Made by a program: the position numbers and the translations under genes
Shown here: positions 1-8,678 of the stretch, one piece after another
Position numbering within the stretch: position 1 is the stretch's first letter
How the letters are laid out: each line of letters starts with the position of its first letter
NCBI GenBank assembly: GCA_964439415.1
Contig: CAYTOJ010000002.1
Coordinates: 1 to 36,061, forward strand
DNA length: 36,061 nucleotides
Reading direction: 5' to 3'
DNA from: CAYTOJ01 sp964439415
GTDB lineage: Bacteria > Pseudomonadota > Alphaproteobacteria > Rickettsiales > CAZAGG01
The notes under the pieces: model-generated
Told to the model about the DNA's origin: nothing
What the model saw: only the letters and a program-made list of their open reading frames with translations
The model's database searches: none

Positions 1-1084
1 CTACGGCATCATTAACTTCGCGGTCATAGAAGAAATTCACATTCTCCAGCGCGTCATTCATGTTACCGCTGTCCTCCCCTACTTTAAACATCCTGACAAC
101 CAGGTTGGGGAACTGGCCTGACATACGCAGGGAATTGGTGAGAGTATTACCTTCTGACACTAATTTGCGGATTGTATCTACCGCCTCAACTATCACCAGG
201 TTGTTAACCACGCTGCGCGCCGTTTCCAGGCTATCTAGTATATCAACGCCGCTTTTGAACATAACACTGAAGAAATGTGTGAAGCGGGAAAGGTCAATCT
301 TTCTTATCGTACTGCCGATAAAAGGTATTTTCAGCATCACCGCATCAAAATTATAGGCGAATGTTTTGGAAAAGCGGTGAGCCATTCTGATGGATATTAC
401 AAGGATTACGGGAAAGCTTATTATCAAGTACCAATAGTCCCCAAAGAATTTTGAGAATGCTATCAGGGCCTTGGTATGCCCCGGCAGGTTGAATCCTTGC
501 GCCAGAAGAAAATCCACCAGCTTCGGCACTACCTGCGTCATAAGTATGGCAATCACCCCGGTTATCACCATAGTCAGGGCTATCGGGTAGCGCAGTGCTT
601 TTTTCACCTTACGGCGCAAATCAGACACCCATTTGATATGCTTGGATATCTGGTAAAACGCCTCTGACAGCCGCCCGGTGCGCTCCCCTGTTTTAATCAG
701 CCCGGTAAATACATTATTGAAGATTGTCGGGTGTTTTTTCAGGGCTTCGGATAACAATTCACCATTTTTCACCGTCTCGTAAATGTCAGTCATAATATTT
801 TTGAGGGTTGGTGACTCGGTTGAATCCCTTACATCCGCCAGCGAATCCAGCAGCGGCACGCCTGCGCGGTCAAGCTGCTCAAGATGCAGGCAGAGTATTA
901 TCATATCTTTTATTTTCACTCTGCTGCCGAATATTCCGCTTCTTGCCCTTGCCATTTTATAGTCAATCAGGGTCAGGTGCATGGGCTTTAAGCGCTCTTC
1001 AAGGTCGAACTCGTTCGCGGCTATAAGTTCGCCCTGAAACTTCTTTCCATCGTCATTGATAGCACTGTAACGGAATATCGGCAT
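1..1084 (-). CDS. Type II secretion/type IV pilus inner-membrane platform protein (GspF/PilC family), 3' end cut by window
   Basis: The minus strand is open from the ATG at 1084-1082 to the window edge, about 361 residues of a family usually near 400. The protein starts MPIFRYSAINDDG and shows two T2SSF-type repeats. Hydrophobic segments such as ALTMVITGVIAILM and YWYLIISFPVILVISI sit between them, and the visible end ENVNFFYDREVNDAV is typical of the second GspF domain. Family members form the inner-membrane platform that couples the assembly ATPase to pilus or pseudopilus growth. It lies downstream of the ATPase gene on the same strand, in the usual E-F order. The spacer is wholly occupied by a palindromic element whose outer arm overlaps the first two bases of the start codon, so no normal Shine-Dalgarno sequence is visible. 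GspF, PilC and MshG cannot be separated from sequence alone. Confidence 0.9.
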   Translation of the reverse strand, partial: MPIFRYSAINDDGKKFQGELIAANEFDLEERLKPMHLTLIDYKMARARSGIFGSRVKIKDMIILCLHLEQLDRAGVPLLDSLADVRDSTESPTLKNIMTDIYETVKNGELLSEALKKHPTIFNNVFTGLIKTGERTGRLSEAFYQISKHIKWVSDLRRKVKKALRYPIALTMVITGVIAILMTQVVPKLVDFLLAQGFNLPGHTKALIAFSKFFGDYWYLIISFPVILVISIRMAHRFSKTFAYNFDAVMLKIPFIGSTIRKIDLSRFTHFFSVMFKSGVDILDSLETARSVVNNLVIVEAVDTIRKLVSEGNTLTNSLRMSGQFPNLVVRMFKVGEDSGNMNDALENVNFFYDREVNDAV

Positions 1085-1256
1085 ATACTAATCGCACTTC
1101 AAAAGTTGGGATAGTTGTGCATGGAATGCGATTAGTATATTTTATTATATTAAGCGCTCTAGCGCCGCGCAGGCTGCGCCAGCATAGCTGGCTAGTCGTC
1201 GCTTTGCTCCTCCATATACTCCTGTCTTTTCAAGAATTGAAACGACAGGAGTATAT
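1083..1256. repeat. Composite double-hairpin element D1 between the GspE-like and GspF-like genes
   Basis: Two outer hairpins flank a G+C-rich core. The left stem is 14 bp perfect (atatactaatcgca at 1083-1096 with 1127-1140). The right stem is 13 bp perfect (atatactcctgtc at 1214-1226 with 1244-1256). Both open with ATATAC. The core at 1141-1213 holds smaller palindromes. The element abuts the ATPase stop codon at 1257-1259 with no gap and overlaps the next gene's ATG. Confidence 0.85.
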
Positions 1257-3056
1257 TTAGAGCTTATCAGTAAAGTCTATAGTTCCTATTAACTCCGGCA
1301 AATCTATATCACCGGCCAGAACTTTATTTATTCCATCCATACCCATGCTGACAAAACCGTTCTTAAGCGCGTAATCCATCATGGTGTTACGGCTGGCATT
1401 GGTGTAGATAAGCTCATCCATCCCCTTATCTATCGGCAGTATCTCCAGAATCGCCACCCGGCCTTTATACCCCCTGAAATTACATTTAGGGCAGGCTCCG
1501 GCATCATATATATAAGGTGGATTCACGGCATTAACCCCTAGCAATTTGCATTCTTCCGGCGTTGACTTTCTCATTTTCCGGCAGTGTGGGCAAAGCTTGC
1601 GCGCCAAGCGCTGCGCGATGGAGCATATTAGAGTACCAACCAGAAGATGCCTCGGCACGCCTATATCCACCAGCCTGGGAATCGCACCTAAAGCATCGTT
1701 GGTGTGCAGGGTTGAATACACCTGGTGACCTGTCAGCGCCGAACGCACCGCCATAATGGCGGTTTCTTCATCACGCACCTCGCCGACGAATATCACATCA
1801 GGATCCTGACGGAGCAAAGCCTTGATACCACTGGCGAAATCCACGCCTGAGCCTTCCCTAACCTGGGTTTGCCTGATCAGCGGCAACTGATACTCCACCG
1901 GATCTTCCAAGGTCATGATATTGATATCCATGGAATTTATATAACTCAGGATAGAATAAAGCGTTGTGGTTTTACCGCTACCGGTAGGGCCTGTAACTAC
2001 AATGATTCCTTCCGGGCGCTTGATAAGTTTCTTCAGCAGCGTATCGTTATGCTCGCTGAATCCCAGTTTATCCAGCGGAACCAGAGCTTTTCGCTTATCC
2101 AGAAGCCTGAGAACCACGTTCTCGCCGTGCACCGTTGGCAGGGTGGATACACGAAAATCTACCTCACGGCCAAGCGCGTTGGATGAAATGCGCCCATCCT
2201 GCGGGTTGCGGCTCTCGGCTATATTCATGCCGGACATAATCTTGATACGAACCAGTATTGCCGCCCAGTAATCGCGGTGGAAGCTTTTTATCTGTGTTAG
2301 CTGGCCATCTAATCGGTAACGGACACGAACGAAATATCCTTCAGGTTCAATATGAACGTCAGAAGCGCCAGATCGTATAGCATCCACCAGCAAGGCGTTT
2401 ACAAAGCGGACGGTTGGGTTGACATACCCTTCCTGAACTTCCAGCTTCTGAGCTTTTTCCTTACCGCCGGATTCTATTTCCTTCAGAATACCGTCCAGCG
2501 ACATTTCATATTCGTAGTACTGGTCGATCATCTCCAGCACATCCGATTCCGCGCAGTAAACCGGCACTATGCGCATATTACGGGGGAAGCAGCGTTTGAT
2601 CTGATCTATCGCCAGCACGTTATAAATATCGGCCATGGCGACCTGCACGGAATCTGCCGTCTGCGTCACCGGTATCAGTTTATGGCGCAGCGCCAGGTCT
2701 TTCGGCACCTGCCGCACCAGTGCAATATCCAGGAAGGCAGATTTAGGGTCAAACTTCTGAGTTCCGGCGCTGTCAGCCAGAACCTGGCCTAAGGTACTTT
2801 CAGTTATAAAGCCGAAATCTACTAAAATAGCGCCAAGCAGTTTCTTGGAGTGGCTTTGTTCCTGCAGGGCTACTTGAAGCTGATCTTTAGAAATAACACC
2901 AAGGCCGATCAGTTTATCGCCCAGCTTCATCGGCGGTTTCGGCGCTTCCGCACCTATGGGGGCATCAGCTTGAGGATTTACGGATGCACCTTCTCCCCCT
3001 GCTCCAGCCGCATTTGCAGGATTTTGTTCCGGTTCAAGGTTAGGTTCGCCCACCAC
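1257..3056 (-). CDS. GspE/PilB/MshE-family assembly ATPase with MshEN-type N-terminal domain
   Basis: A 599-residue secretion/pilus ATPase of full family length. After a Pro/Ala-rich leader (1-42) comes an MshEN/T2SSE_N-like domain (about 43-100) with two similar blocks, KLGDKLIGLGVISKDQL and LLGAILVDFGFITESTL. The ATPase core has Walker A GPTGSGKTTT (356-365), an Asp-box region (LEDPVEYQ), Walker B-like DPDVIFVGEVRDE (418-430) and a His-box region (YSTLHTNDA). A zinc-binding tetracysteine is formed by Cys489, Cys492, Cys522 and Cys525. Members hydrolyse ATP in the cytoplasm to drive pilin polymerisation or secretion. The GspF-like gene follows on the same strand. MshEN domains in MshE bind cyclic di-GMP; the match here is by eye. 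GspE, PilB or MshE identity is not settled. Confidence 0.93.
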   Translation of the reverse strand: MVGEPNLEPEQNPANAAGAGGEGASVNPQADAPIGAEAPKPPMKLGDKLIGLGVISKDQLQVALQEQSHSKKLLGAILVDFGFITESTLGQVLADSAGTQKFDPKSAFLDIALVRQVPKDLALRHKLIPVTQTADSVQVAMADIYNVLAIDQIKRCFPRNMRIVPVYCAESDVLEMIDQYYEYEMSLDGILKEIESGGKEKAQKLEVQEGYVNPTVRFVNALLVDAIRSGASDVHIEPEGYFVRVRYRLDGQLTQIKSFHRDYWAAILVRIKIMSGMNIAESRNPQDGRISSNALGREVDFRVSTLPTVHGENVVLRLLDKRKALVPLDKLGFSEHNDTLLKKLIKRPEGIIVVTGPTGSGKTTTLYSILSYINSMDINIMTLEDPVEYQLPLIRQTQVREGSGVDFASGIKALLRQDPDVIFVGEVRDEETAIMAVRSALTGHQVYSTLHTNDALGAIPRLVDIGVPRHLLVGTLICSIAQRLARKLCPHCRKMRKSTPEECKLLGVNAVNPPYIYDAGACPKCNFRGYKGRVAILEILPIDKGMDELIYTNASRNTMMDYALKNGFVSMGMDGINKVLAGDIDLPELIGTIDFTDKL

Positions 3057-3059
3057 TAA

Positions 3060-3393
3060 AAGAACTTACTTGTTTGCTACACAAAACACCTTCGTGAGCA
3101 AATGGCGCGGCGCAGAATATGACAATTTAACAGATGGCAGGTAACAACACCTGCCATATAGACCGCAACATAAACCTGTTGCAGCATAAAACTTAATAAT
3201 CATTTTGCCCCGCCTTCATTTTTTTATCTCAGAAAGCTTAAAGCGGATAATAGTGCTATTTACTTAACAATTAGTTCCCACGATACTTTGGAAGTATTAC
3301 CGAGCGAGAAGAATATGGTAAAAGATAACGCATAATCAGCCAAACTAAATACTTATTATCCAGTGATACATTTTTACCACAATTCAATCTCTT
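3060..3393. other. Intergenic region with a perfect 9-bp inverted repeat
   Basis: No gene is visible in these 334 bases. The clearest structure is an inverted repeat at 3134-3157 (atggcaggt, loop aacaac, acctgccat). No T-run follows on either strand, so it is a poor intrinsic terminator and might be an operator-like site. The rest is A+T-rich. It lies upstream of the ATPase gene and downstream of the TIGR03118-like gene, both on the minus strand, so a promoter for the ATPase operon probably lies here, but I cannot assign -35/-10 boxes. Confidence 0.4.
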
Positions 3394-4620
3394 CTATTTC
3401 TTAACTCCACTAACCATGCGCAGGCTACCGAATATTCCATCTGCTTCATCGCGTGGGCCGGCGGCGAAGTAAAGCGCATCCTTATCACCTAAACTTACAC
3501 CGTTGCCAAACAGTATACCCCAAATTTTATCTATCATGATTGGTTTGCCGTTTTTACCACGCAGGAAGTCTTTGAATTTACCGGTGTTCTGGTCAAAAGC
3601 CGCAATGGTTCCACTGCCAAAGTTGCTGACTAACAACGTACCCTTTAACTCATCCCATGTATCCGGCGCATAAGCAAATCCCCAGGGCGCGCTAAGTTTT
3701 CCGGCATCAGCCCATACCCGCACCAGTTTTCCTTCTTCGGTGAATTCAGCTATTCGGCCATAGCCGGGTTTGGAAGTATCTTCCTCTCCCACAAATAACT
3801 CACCCTTTTTGCAGGTTCCGCTTTTTATTTCCTCATCCGGGCAGCTTTGGGTTTTAGCATAGGCGACAAACAGGTGATTGCCTCCGGCTTGATTTGTTAA
3901 AGCCTGAATGTTGAACGGCGCGTATTCACCTGCGTCAACCTGGCCGTTTTTATTATCGTCAAATGGCTGGTCAAATTTTAAACTCAGTGGCTTAAAATCG
4001 CCGCCGTATACCTTTATTGCTGGTTTTGCACCGAAATCAGCCGCATATAAAGTGTCATAATCATGGCTGAGTGCTATACCAAAAAACTGCGCACCCTGAG
4101 ATGATTCATCAATCACCGGCAGCGCCTCCAGCGGGCGATCGAATGTTCCATCAGCTTTTCTGCGCTCAGTCCAGGCGGATATAATACCGCCGTCACTGGC
4201 AAATATAAACTTGGCGGGAGCCGTTACAGGTTCCGCAGAATCTATATTCTGGGTAATGCTGAATTCTGTTTTGCTACCGGAGAACGCAACTCCTGTAGCG
4301 AAGTTATCAGCGCCGCCTACTGGCAATTGCACATATTTAAGCTCATCCATATGCAGCTTGCGGAGTTTCTCATCAGTTGCAGCTTTTACATCCCCCACAT
4401 ACTCATAACTGATATTCTTTGCAGTTACCCAGAAATGGCCGCCCGCGCCAGCCGGGCGGATTGCAATGCCCCAGGCATTCAAAAACTCTGATTCCAGTGC
4501 TATTTCCGGTTTGTAATTTTTATCATTAGCCACCAGGTTAGTCTGTATAAATCTTTCTTTAGCCAGAGCGGTTATAGGCATAACCAGCAAACATACGGAA
4601 GCTATCGCAATCTTACGCAT
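3394..4620 (-). CDS. TIGR03118-like secreted beta-propeller-type protein
   Basis: 408 residues beginning with a clear signal peptide (MRKIAIASVCLLVMPITALA), so it is probably periplasmic or secreted. The mature start RFIQTNLVANDKN, then LNAWGIAIRPAGAGGHFWV and later LVRVWADAGKLSAPWGFAYA and GTLLVSNFGSGTIAAFDQNTG match what I know of the TIGR03118 family, whose function is unknown. Repeated WG(I/F)A and L(L/Y)VSNF-like blocks suggest an NHL- or SMP-30-like propeller. A DNKNGQVDAGEY stretch resembles a calcium-binding EF-loop. It is the last gene of a tightly packed minus-strand group (porin, YceI, VOC protein, this gene), with a 35-nt gap to the VOC gene. The role is unknown. Confidence 0.75.
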   Translation of the reverse strand: MRKIAIASVCLLVMPITALAKERFIQTNLVANDKNYKPEIALESEFLNAWGIAIRPAGAGGHFWVTAKNISYEYVGDVKAATDEKLRKLHMDELKYVQLPVGGADNFATGVAFSGSKTEFSITQNIDSAEPVTAPAKFIFASDGGIISAWTERRKADGTFDRPLEALPVIDESSQGAQFFGIALSHDYDTLYAADFGAKPAIKVYGGDFKPLSLKFDQPFDDNKNGQVDAGEYAPFNIQALTNQAGGNHLFVAYAKTQSCPDEEIKSGTCKKGELFVGEEDTSKPGYGRIAEFTEEGKLVRVWADAGKLSAPWGFAYAPDTWDELKGTLLVSNFGSGTIAAFDQNTGKFKDFLRGKNGKPIMIDKIWGILFGNGVSLGDKDALYFAAGPRDEADGIFGSLRMVSGVKK

Positions 4621-4655
4621 TGATAATCCTTACTTTATCGCGGTTTAATTATATG

Positions 4656-5069
4656 TTATTCATCTAACTGGCAGTTCAGCATCCAGTGAAAACCATACTT
4701 ATCGACCAGCATACCGAAGTATGCATTCCAGAATGTGTTAGCGAGAGGCATTGTAACTTTGCCACCATCAACCAATGCATTAAATATTTTTTGTGTTTCC
4801 TGAACGCTGGATAAATTTATGCTGATTGAAATATTGTCCCCAGGCCTCGGGGAACTCATTGGGTTATCCGATGCCATTAATACCATGTCAGTGCTTGTAA
4901 GAGTGGCATGCATGATCATATCCCCGGCATTTGCGCCAGATGGTTGAGCCTCAGCGGGAGCCTCGCCAAATGTATGCATTTCAAGATTACCGCCGAAGCA
5001 ATTTTTGTAAAAATTCATCGCCTCACGGCAATTTCCTGAGAATATCAGATATGGCGTGAGAGCTTTCAT
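4656..5069 (-). CDS. VOC-superfamily (PhnB/YjdN-like) protein
   Basis: 137 residues with the compact PhnB-like version of the vicinal-oxygen-chelate (glyoxalase/bleomycin-resistance) fold. The N-terminus MKALTPYLIFSGNCREAM is followed by FYKNCFGG, MHATLTSTDMVLMASD and, at the C-terminus, FWNAYFGMLVDKYGFHWML. Family members are small cytoplasmic proteins that are often annotated without a known substrate. The gene starts 12 nt after the YceI stop and is followed after 35 nt by the TIGR03118-like gene, so it is very likely part of one transcript with the upstream porin and YceI. No specific reaction can be assigned from sequence. Confidence 0.85.
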   Translation of the reverse strand: MKALTPYLIFSGNCREAMNFYKNCFGGNLEMHTFGEAPAEAQPSGANAGDMIMHATLTSTDMVLMASDNPMSSPRPGDNISISINLSSVQETQKIFNALVDGGKVTMPLANTFWNAYFGMLVDKYGFHWMLNCQLDE

Positions 5070-5081
5070 AATTACCCCATC

Positions 5082-5729
5082 TTACTTGGAATTAACTTTT
5101 GTATCTTTGAGTGGCGGACCGGAAAATTCAGCCTCAATCTGCACGTTTATAGAGTCACCAACCCCCATGTTAGTCCCTGGCTTCGGCAGTCCATATAAAA
5201 TGTTAAAATCAGAACGTTTAAAAGTTGTGGTAGCCGAGAAACCTATACGGGCGTTTGGATCCATTGGCGGGTGACCAGCATAGCCACCGTTGTAGGTAGC
5301 ATTAAGGATAATGGATTTTTTAATACCCAGCAGCTCCAACTCACCGAAAATTTTTGCGGTATTTTTCCCGCTTTTTTCAATTTTAGTTGAGGAAAAAGTT
5401 ATCTGCTTGAATTTCTCAGCGTTAAGCCACTTCTCACCGAGTAGATCATCCTTAAAACCCGTGGGGGGACTTGGCAAATCCAGTGAATACGGATTAATCG
5501 CAGCTTTTATTGATGATTTTTCGGGATTCTCAAAGTCAAGTTTCAGCTCGGCATCGAAATCATCGAAACTTGCGGTATAGTTAGAAAAACCTATATGACT
5601 GACATTAAAAACCAGGCTGGCGTGACTTTTATCAAGCTGATACATGCCAGAAGGAATCTCAGCCCCGCGGGATAATCCTGGCAAAGTTAAAATAACAAGC
5701 AGGAGAGTTATTACTTTAAACAATTTCAT
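5082..5729 (-). CDS. YceI-family periplasmic protein
   Basis: 215 residues with a signal peptide (MKLFKVITLLLVILTLPGLSRG) and then the YceI lipocalin-like barrel: YQLDKSHASLVFNVSHIGFS near the N-terminus, a central FGELELLGIKKSIILNATY, and PMDPNARIGFSATTTFKRSD. YceI proteins are periplasmic beta-barrels, some of which bind isoprenoid or quinone-like lipids; the ligand here is unknown. Length is normal. It sits 21 nt downstream of an OprB-like porin and 12 nt upstream of a VOC protein, an arrangement that suggests co-transcription. Confidence 0.9.
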   Translation of the reverse strand: MKLFKVITLLLVILTLPGLSRGAEIPSGMYQLDKSHASLVFNVSHIGFSNYTASFDDFDAELKLDFENPEKSSIKAAINPYSLDLPSPPTGFKDDLLGEKWLNAEKFKQITFSSTKIEKSGKNTAKIFGELELLGIKKSIILNATYNGGYAGHPPMDPNARIGFSATTTFKRSDFNILYGLPKPGTNMGVGDSINVQIEAEFSGPPLKDTKVNSK

Positions 5730-5750
5730 ATATATACCCTTACCGCATTA

Positions 5751-6995
5751 TCAGAACTGCACCGCAAAGCGTGTTCCTACAACAAATGCGTTATCCAGAG
5801 CCGGATCAGTTCCGGGATTTACAATATACTGCACGTCTGGCTGAATATTCAGCCATGGCAGCAGATTATCGCTGTAGGTAAGCTCAATCGCGGTTTCCGC
5901 ATCATCGAAATTTGCGCCTAGTGCCCTTTGTGATTCCATAAAATCACCTGAGTTATGCACGCCTGACATCGCCAGCCCCAGTGCGCCCCCTTCGCGGCCT
6001 GGGACGAGGCCAACATAAACCATGCCAGCACTCCAGGCATAATCGAACAGATTTACTGATTCATCAGCAAAACCTAAACGCCCGAATACGGTAAGCCCTT
6101 CATCCTTTGACTGAGCCTCCAAATATACCTTTTTCTCAGCTAAAATATATGCGCCCTGGCTATGCTTATTGACGGTGTTGCCATTAGCATCTACGTCCCG
6201 GTGAGTAGCAAAACGCTCAGTATAACGCCAGCCACCAACTGCCACCTTTAAGCCCTCAGGATTATACCCGGCCTCTGCTACCAGCAGTGCGCCATCGTTA
6301 TCGTTCAATTCTATCTGCGTACCACTTGGATTATTTGGGTCACCCGGCACGCCGTCCAGCACTGCCGCCTGGATATAACTATCATTTGTTGGCCTCACTC
6401 GCAGACGCGCCGCCAGTGATGTAAACGGGAAGATGGACGGCCCGTTGATTCCTGACTGCGCAATATCAGTGCCGATTCCATAAGTGGAGTGTATAAACAG
6501 CAGGCTTGAATCGGTTATATAAAACTCTGAATTCAAATCATAGAGACCACCGAGTATGGATATGCGGTCATCATAAAAATTCTGCTGAAGCCACGCCTGA
6601 TAAAGCTTTCCGGTAGCTTGTGGCGTTTCAATATTATTAATTCCCTGAGCACTGCCAACCAGGTCACCATCCGGCCTGCCGCCGTTATTGTTAAGAAACT
6701 GAACAAAAGCGGTTGTGCCTTTTGCGCCTATTAATTTCTCACCATCCAGATTCACCACAACATCAAGGTTATCCAGAACCCTCGTACCCTCTTTAATGCC
6801 GCCGCTGACATTGCCAAAAACATCCAGTTTATAGACCGCTTCAACATCCACGCCTTTATCGGCTAATTTCTGGCGGGATCCGCCCCAGCCTCCGGTTAGT
6901 TTTGAATCAAACTCGCCCTGCTCAGCAGCACTTGCAGAAATGGGATTCACAGCCAGCAGCCCTAAAACAGCGGATATTTTCAGTATATTATTCAT
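5751..6995 (-). CDS. OprB-family carbohydrate-selective porin
   Basis: An outer-membrane porin of about 414 residues from the chosen ATG at 6995. An upstream GTG at 7028 would add 11 residues, but MNNILKISAVLGLLAVNPISASA is a clean signal peptide, so the internal ATG is preferred. OprB hallmarks are the mature start KLTGGWGGSRQKLADKGVDVE, a central LYQAWLQQNF and the C-terminal block LPWLNIQPDVQYIVNPGTD ending in VVGTRFAVQF with a terminal Phe, as expected for outer-membrane barrels. These porins pass sugars and other small solutes. It leads the four-gene minus-strand group. Element A1 lies in its upstream region, between it and pheS. Confidence 0.9.
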   Translation of the reverse strand: MNNILKISAVLGLLAVNPISASAAEQGEFDSKLTGGWGGSRQKLADKGVDVEAVYKLDVFGNVSGGIKEGTRVLDNLDVVVNLDGEKLIGAKGTTAFVQFLNNNGGRPDGDLVGSAQGINNIETPQATGKLYQAWLQQNFYDDRISILGGLYDLNSEFYITDSSLLFIHSTYGIGTDIAQSGINGPSIFPFTSLAARLRVRPTNDSYIQAAVLDGVPGDPNNPSGTQIELNDNDGALLVAEAGYNPEGLKVAVGGWRYTERFATHRDVDANGNTVNKHSQGAYILAEKKVYLEAQSKDEGLTVFGRLGFADESVNLFDYAWSAGMVYVGLVPGREGGALGLAMSGVHNSGDFMESQRALGANFDDAETAIELTYSDNLLPWLNIQPDVQYIVNPGTDPALDNAFVVGTRFAVQF

Positions 6996-7068
6996 GTGGC
7001 ACTCATTTATTTGTTGCACCACCAGCACTATTGCGAATCATTCTTAACAGCAAGGATTTTTTTATAGT

Positions 7069-7210
7069 TATACTGCTCGCGTTTTTGATGTGTGGATTTT
7101 TTGCAGGCAAGTAGCGAGCAGTATATACGCGGATTCGGCTGGATTGGCGGCCATGCGCAAAACATAAAAGATATACCTAATCGCACTCTTGAAGTGCGAT
7201 TAGGTATATA
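7069..7210 (+). repeat. Double-hairpin element A1 (family A)
   Basis: Hairpin 1 has a 12-bp perfect stem (tatactgctcgc at 7069-7080 with 7114-7125). A conserved linker includes ggctggattggcggccatgc. Hairpin 2 is a 17-bp perfect stem (atatacctaatcgcact at 7171-7187 with 7193-7209) with loop cttga. It lies 19 nt downstream of the pheS stop; on the minus strand hairpin 2 is followed by a T-rich stretch, so it may also terminate pheS transcription. Confidence 0.9.
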
Positions 7211-7229
7211 CTGCAATGAATAGAATTAG

Positions 7230-8276
7230 CTAATACTCAGCAGGGTGGAAGCCGTAGTGATTTAGCCATCTTTGGTCGCTATCGAAAAAGCTGCGCAAAT
7301 CCGGCATACCATATTTCAGCATCGCCAGGCGCTCAACACCCATGCCAAATGCAAAGCCCTGCCATTCATCCGGGTCTATGCCGCAATTAGTTAATACATT
7401 CGGATGAATCATGCCGCAGCCGAGAATCTCCAGCCAGTCCTTATCCATGCCGATTTTAACCACGCCGCCATCTCTTGAGCATCCTATATCCATCTCCGCC
7501 GATGGTTCGGTAAACGGAAAATAACTGGGGCGGAAACGCACCGGAACATCTGCAATACCGAAAAAATCCTGAGCGAATCGCGCAAGGCAACCCTTAAGAT
7601 GCGCCATGTTTATTCCCTTATCCACTATAAACCCCTCAACCTGGTGGAACATAGGGGTGTGAGTCATGTCTGAATCAGAGCGGTAGGTTTTACCCGGCGA
7701 GATTACCCTGAATGGAGGTTTACCTGACTTCATCACCCGCACCTGCATGTTAGATGTATGAGTACGCAGTAAAACGCGCCTGCCATCCGGCGCATCCGGC
7801 AGGTAGAACGTATCGTGCATTTCTCTCGCAGGGTGGCCTAAGGGGAAGTTCAGAGCTGTGAAGTTATGCTCGTCATCATCAATTTCCGGCCCATCTGAAA
7901 CTTGAAACCCCATACTGGAGAATATGGAAACAACATCAGCAATCACTTTGCTTACTGGGTGTATCCTGCCCTGAAGCTCAGGGCGTGTAGGCAGGGTTAC
8001 ATCAACCTTTTCCGCTTTTACTACCGCCTCAATTTCACACTTTATTAACAGCGTTTTGCGCTGTTCTATCTGCTGAAGCAGATTTTCCTTGAATGCGTTG
8101 AGGGAGGCTCCCCTGGTTTTACGCTCGTCCGGAGGCAACCCCGCCAGTTCTTTCAGTGCTTCAGTGAGGCGGCCTTTTTTGCCCAGCCACGCAATACGGA
8201 TATCCTCCAGTTGCTGCGTAGACTGGCAGACTTCAACCGCTTCAGTTACCTCTAATTGGAAATCAGCAACTTCCAT
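7230..8276 (-). CDS. pheS: Phenylalanine-tRNA ligase alpha subunit
   Basis: 348 residues, the normal length of bacterial PheS. The N-terminal coiled-coil region is followed by the class II catalytic domain: HPVSKVIADVVSIFSSMGF, the motif around GPEIDDDEHNFTALNFPLGHPAR, LLRTHTSNMQVR, PGKTYRSDSDMTHTPMFHQVEG, and FTEPSAEMDIGC ending in GFAFGMGVERLAMLKYGM (motif 3). With PheT it charges tRNA-Phe in the cytoplasm as an alpha2-beta2 enzyme. It follows rplT after 21 nt on the same strand. pheT, normally next, is absent: element A1 and a porin operon follow instead. Confidence 0.97.
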   Translation of the reverse strand: MEVADFQLEVTEAVEVCQSTQQLEDIRIAWLGKKGRLTEALKELAGLPPDERKTRGASLNAFKENLLQQIEQRKTLLIKCEIEAVVKAEKVDVTLPTRPELQGRIHPVSKVIADVVSIFSSMGFQVSDGPEIDDDEHNFTALNFPLGHPAREMHDTFYLPDAPDGRRVLLRTHTSNMQVRVMKSGKPPFRVISPGKTYRSDSDMTHTPMFHQVEGFIVDKGINMAHLKGCLARFAQDFFGIADVPVRFRPSYFPFTEPSAEMDIGCSRDGGVVKIGMDKDWLEILGCGMIHPNVLTNCGIDPDEWQGFAFGMGVERLAMLKYGMPDLRSFFDSDQRWLNHYGFHPAEY

Positions 8277-8297
8277 ATATGAAATGGTGCTAACTTT

Positions 8298-8666
8298 TTA
8301 AGCAGCTTTCTTAGCCAGTGCCGCTTTAGCCTGATCCACTATTGCTTTAAAGCTCTCCGGCTCGCTCACCGCCAGATCGGACAGAATCTTGCGGTTAAGT
8401 TCAATACCGGCGAGTTTCAGCCCATGAATAAACTGGCTGTATACCAGGCCATGCTCCCGCACACCTGCGTTAATGCGGATGTTCCACAACCCCCTGAAGT
8501 CACGCTTACGATTGCGGCGGTCGCGGTATTGATATTGCAGACCTTTTTCCACCCGCTCAATCGCGGTGCGGTAGCAGCTATTAGCGCGCCCCCAATAACC
8601 TTTGGCGGCTTTTAAAACTTTTTTGTGACGGGCATGGGAAGTTACGCCCCTTTTTACTCTGGCCAT
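8298..8666 (-). CDS. rplT: Large ribosomal subunit protein bL20
   Basis: 122 residues, strongly basic, with the bL20 start MARVKRGVTSHARHKKVLK and the blocks GYWGRANSCYRTAIERVEKG, YRDRRNRKRDFRGLWNIRIN and YSQFIHGLKLAGIELNRK. It is a core 50S subunit protein needed for early assembly. A good Shine-Dalgarno sequence (GGAGAG) precedes the ATG. The order rpmI-rplT-pheS is the common bacterial arrangement, and bL20 often represses its own operon, although I see no clear control structure here. Confidence 0.98.
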   Translation of the reverse strand: MARVKRGVTSHARHKKVLKAAKGYWGRANSCYRTAIERVEKGLQYQYRDRRNRKRDFRGLWNIRINAGVREHGLVYSQFIHGLKLAGIELNRKILSDLAVSEPESFKAIVDQAKAALAKKAA

Positions 8667-8678
8667 TATATTCTCTCC

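Noticed and set aside
7028..7216. 62-residue minus-strand ORF between pheS and the porin gene
   Set aside because: It lies almost wholly in element A1 and its residues are those of the hairpins and linker; no ribosome site.
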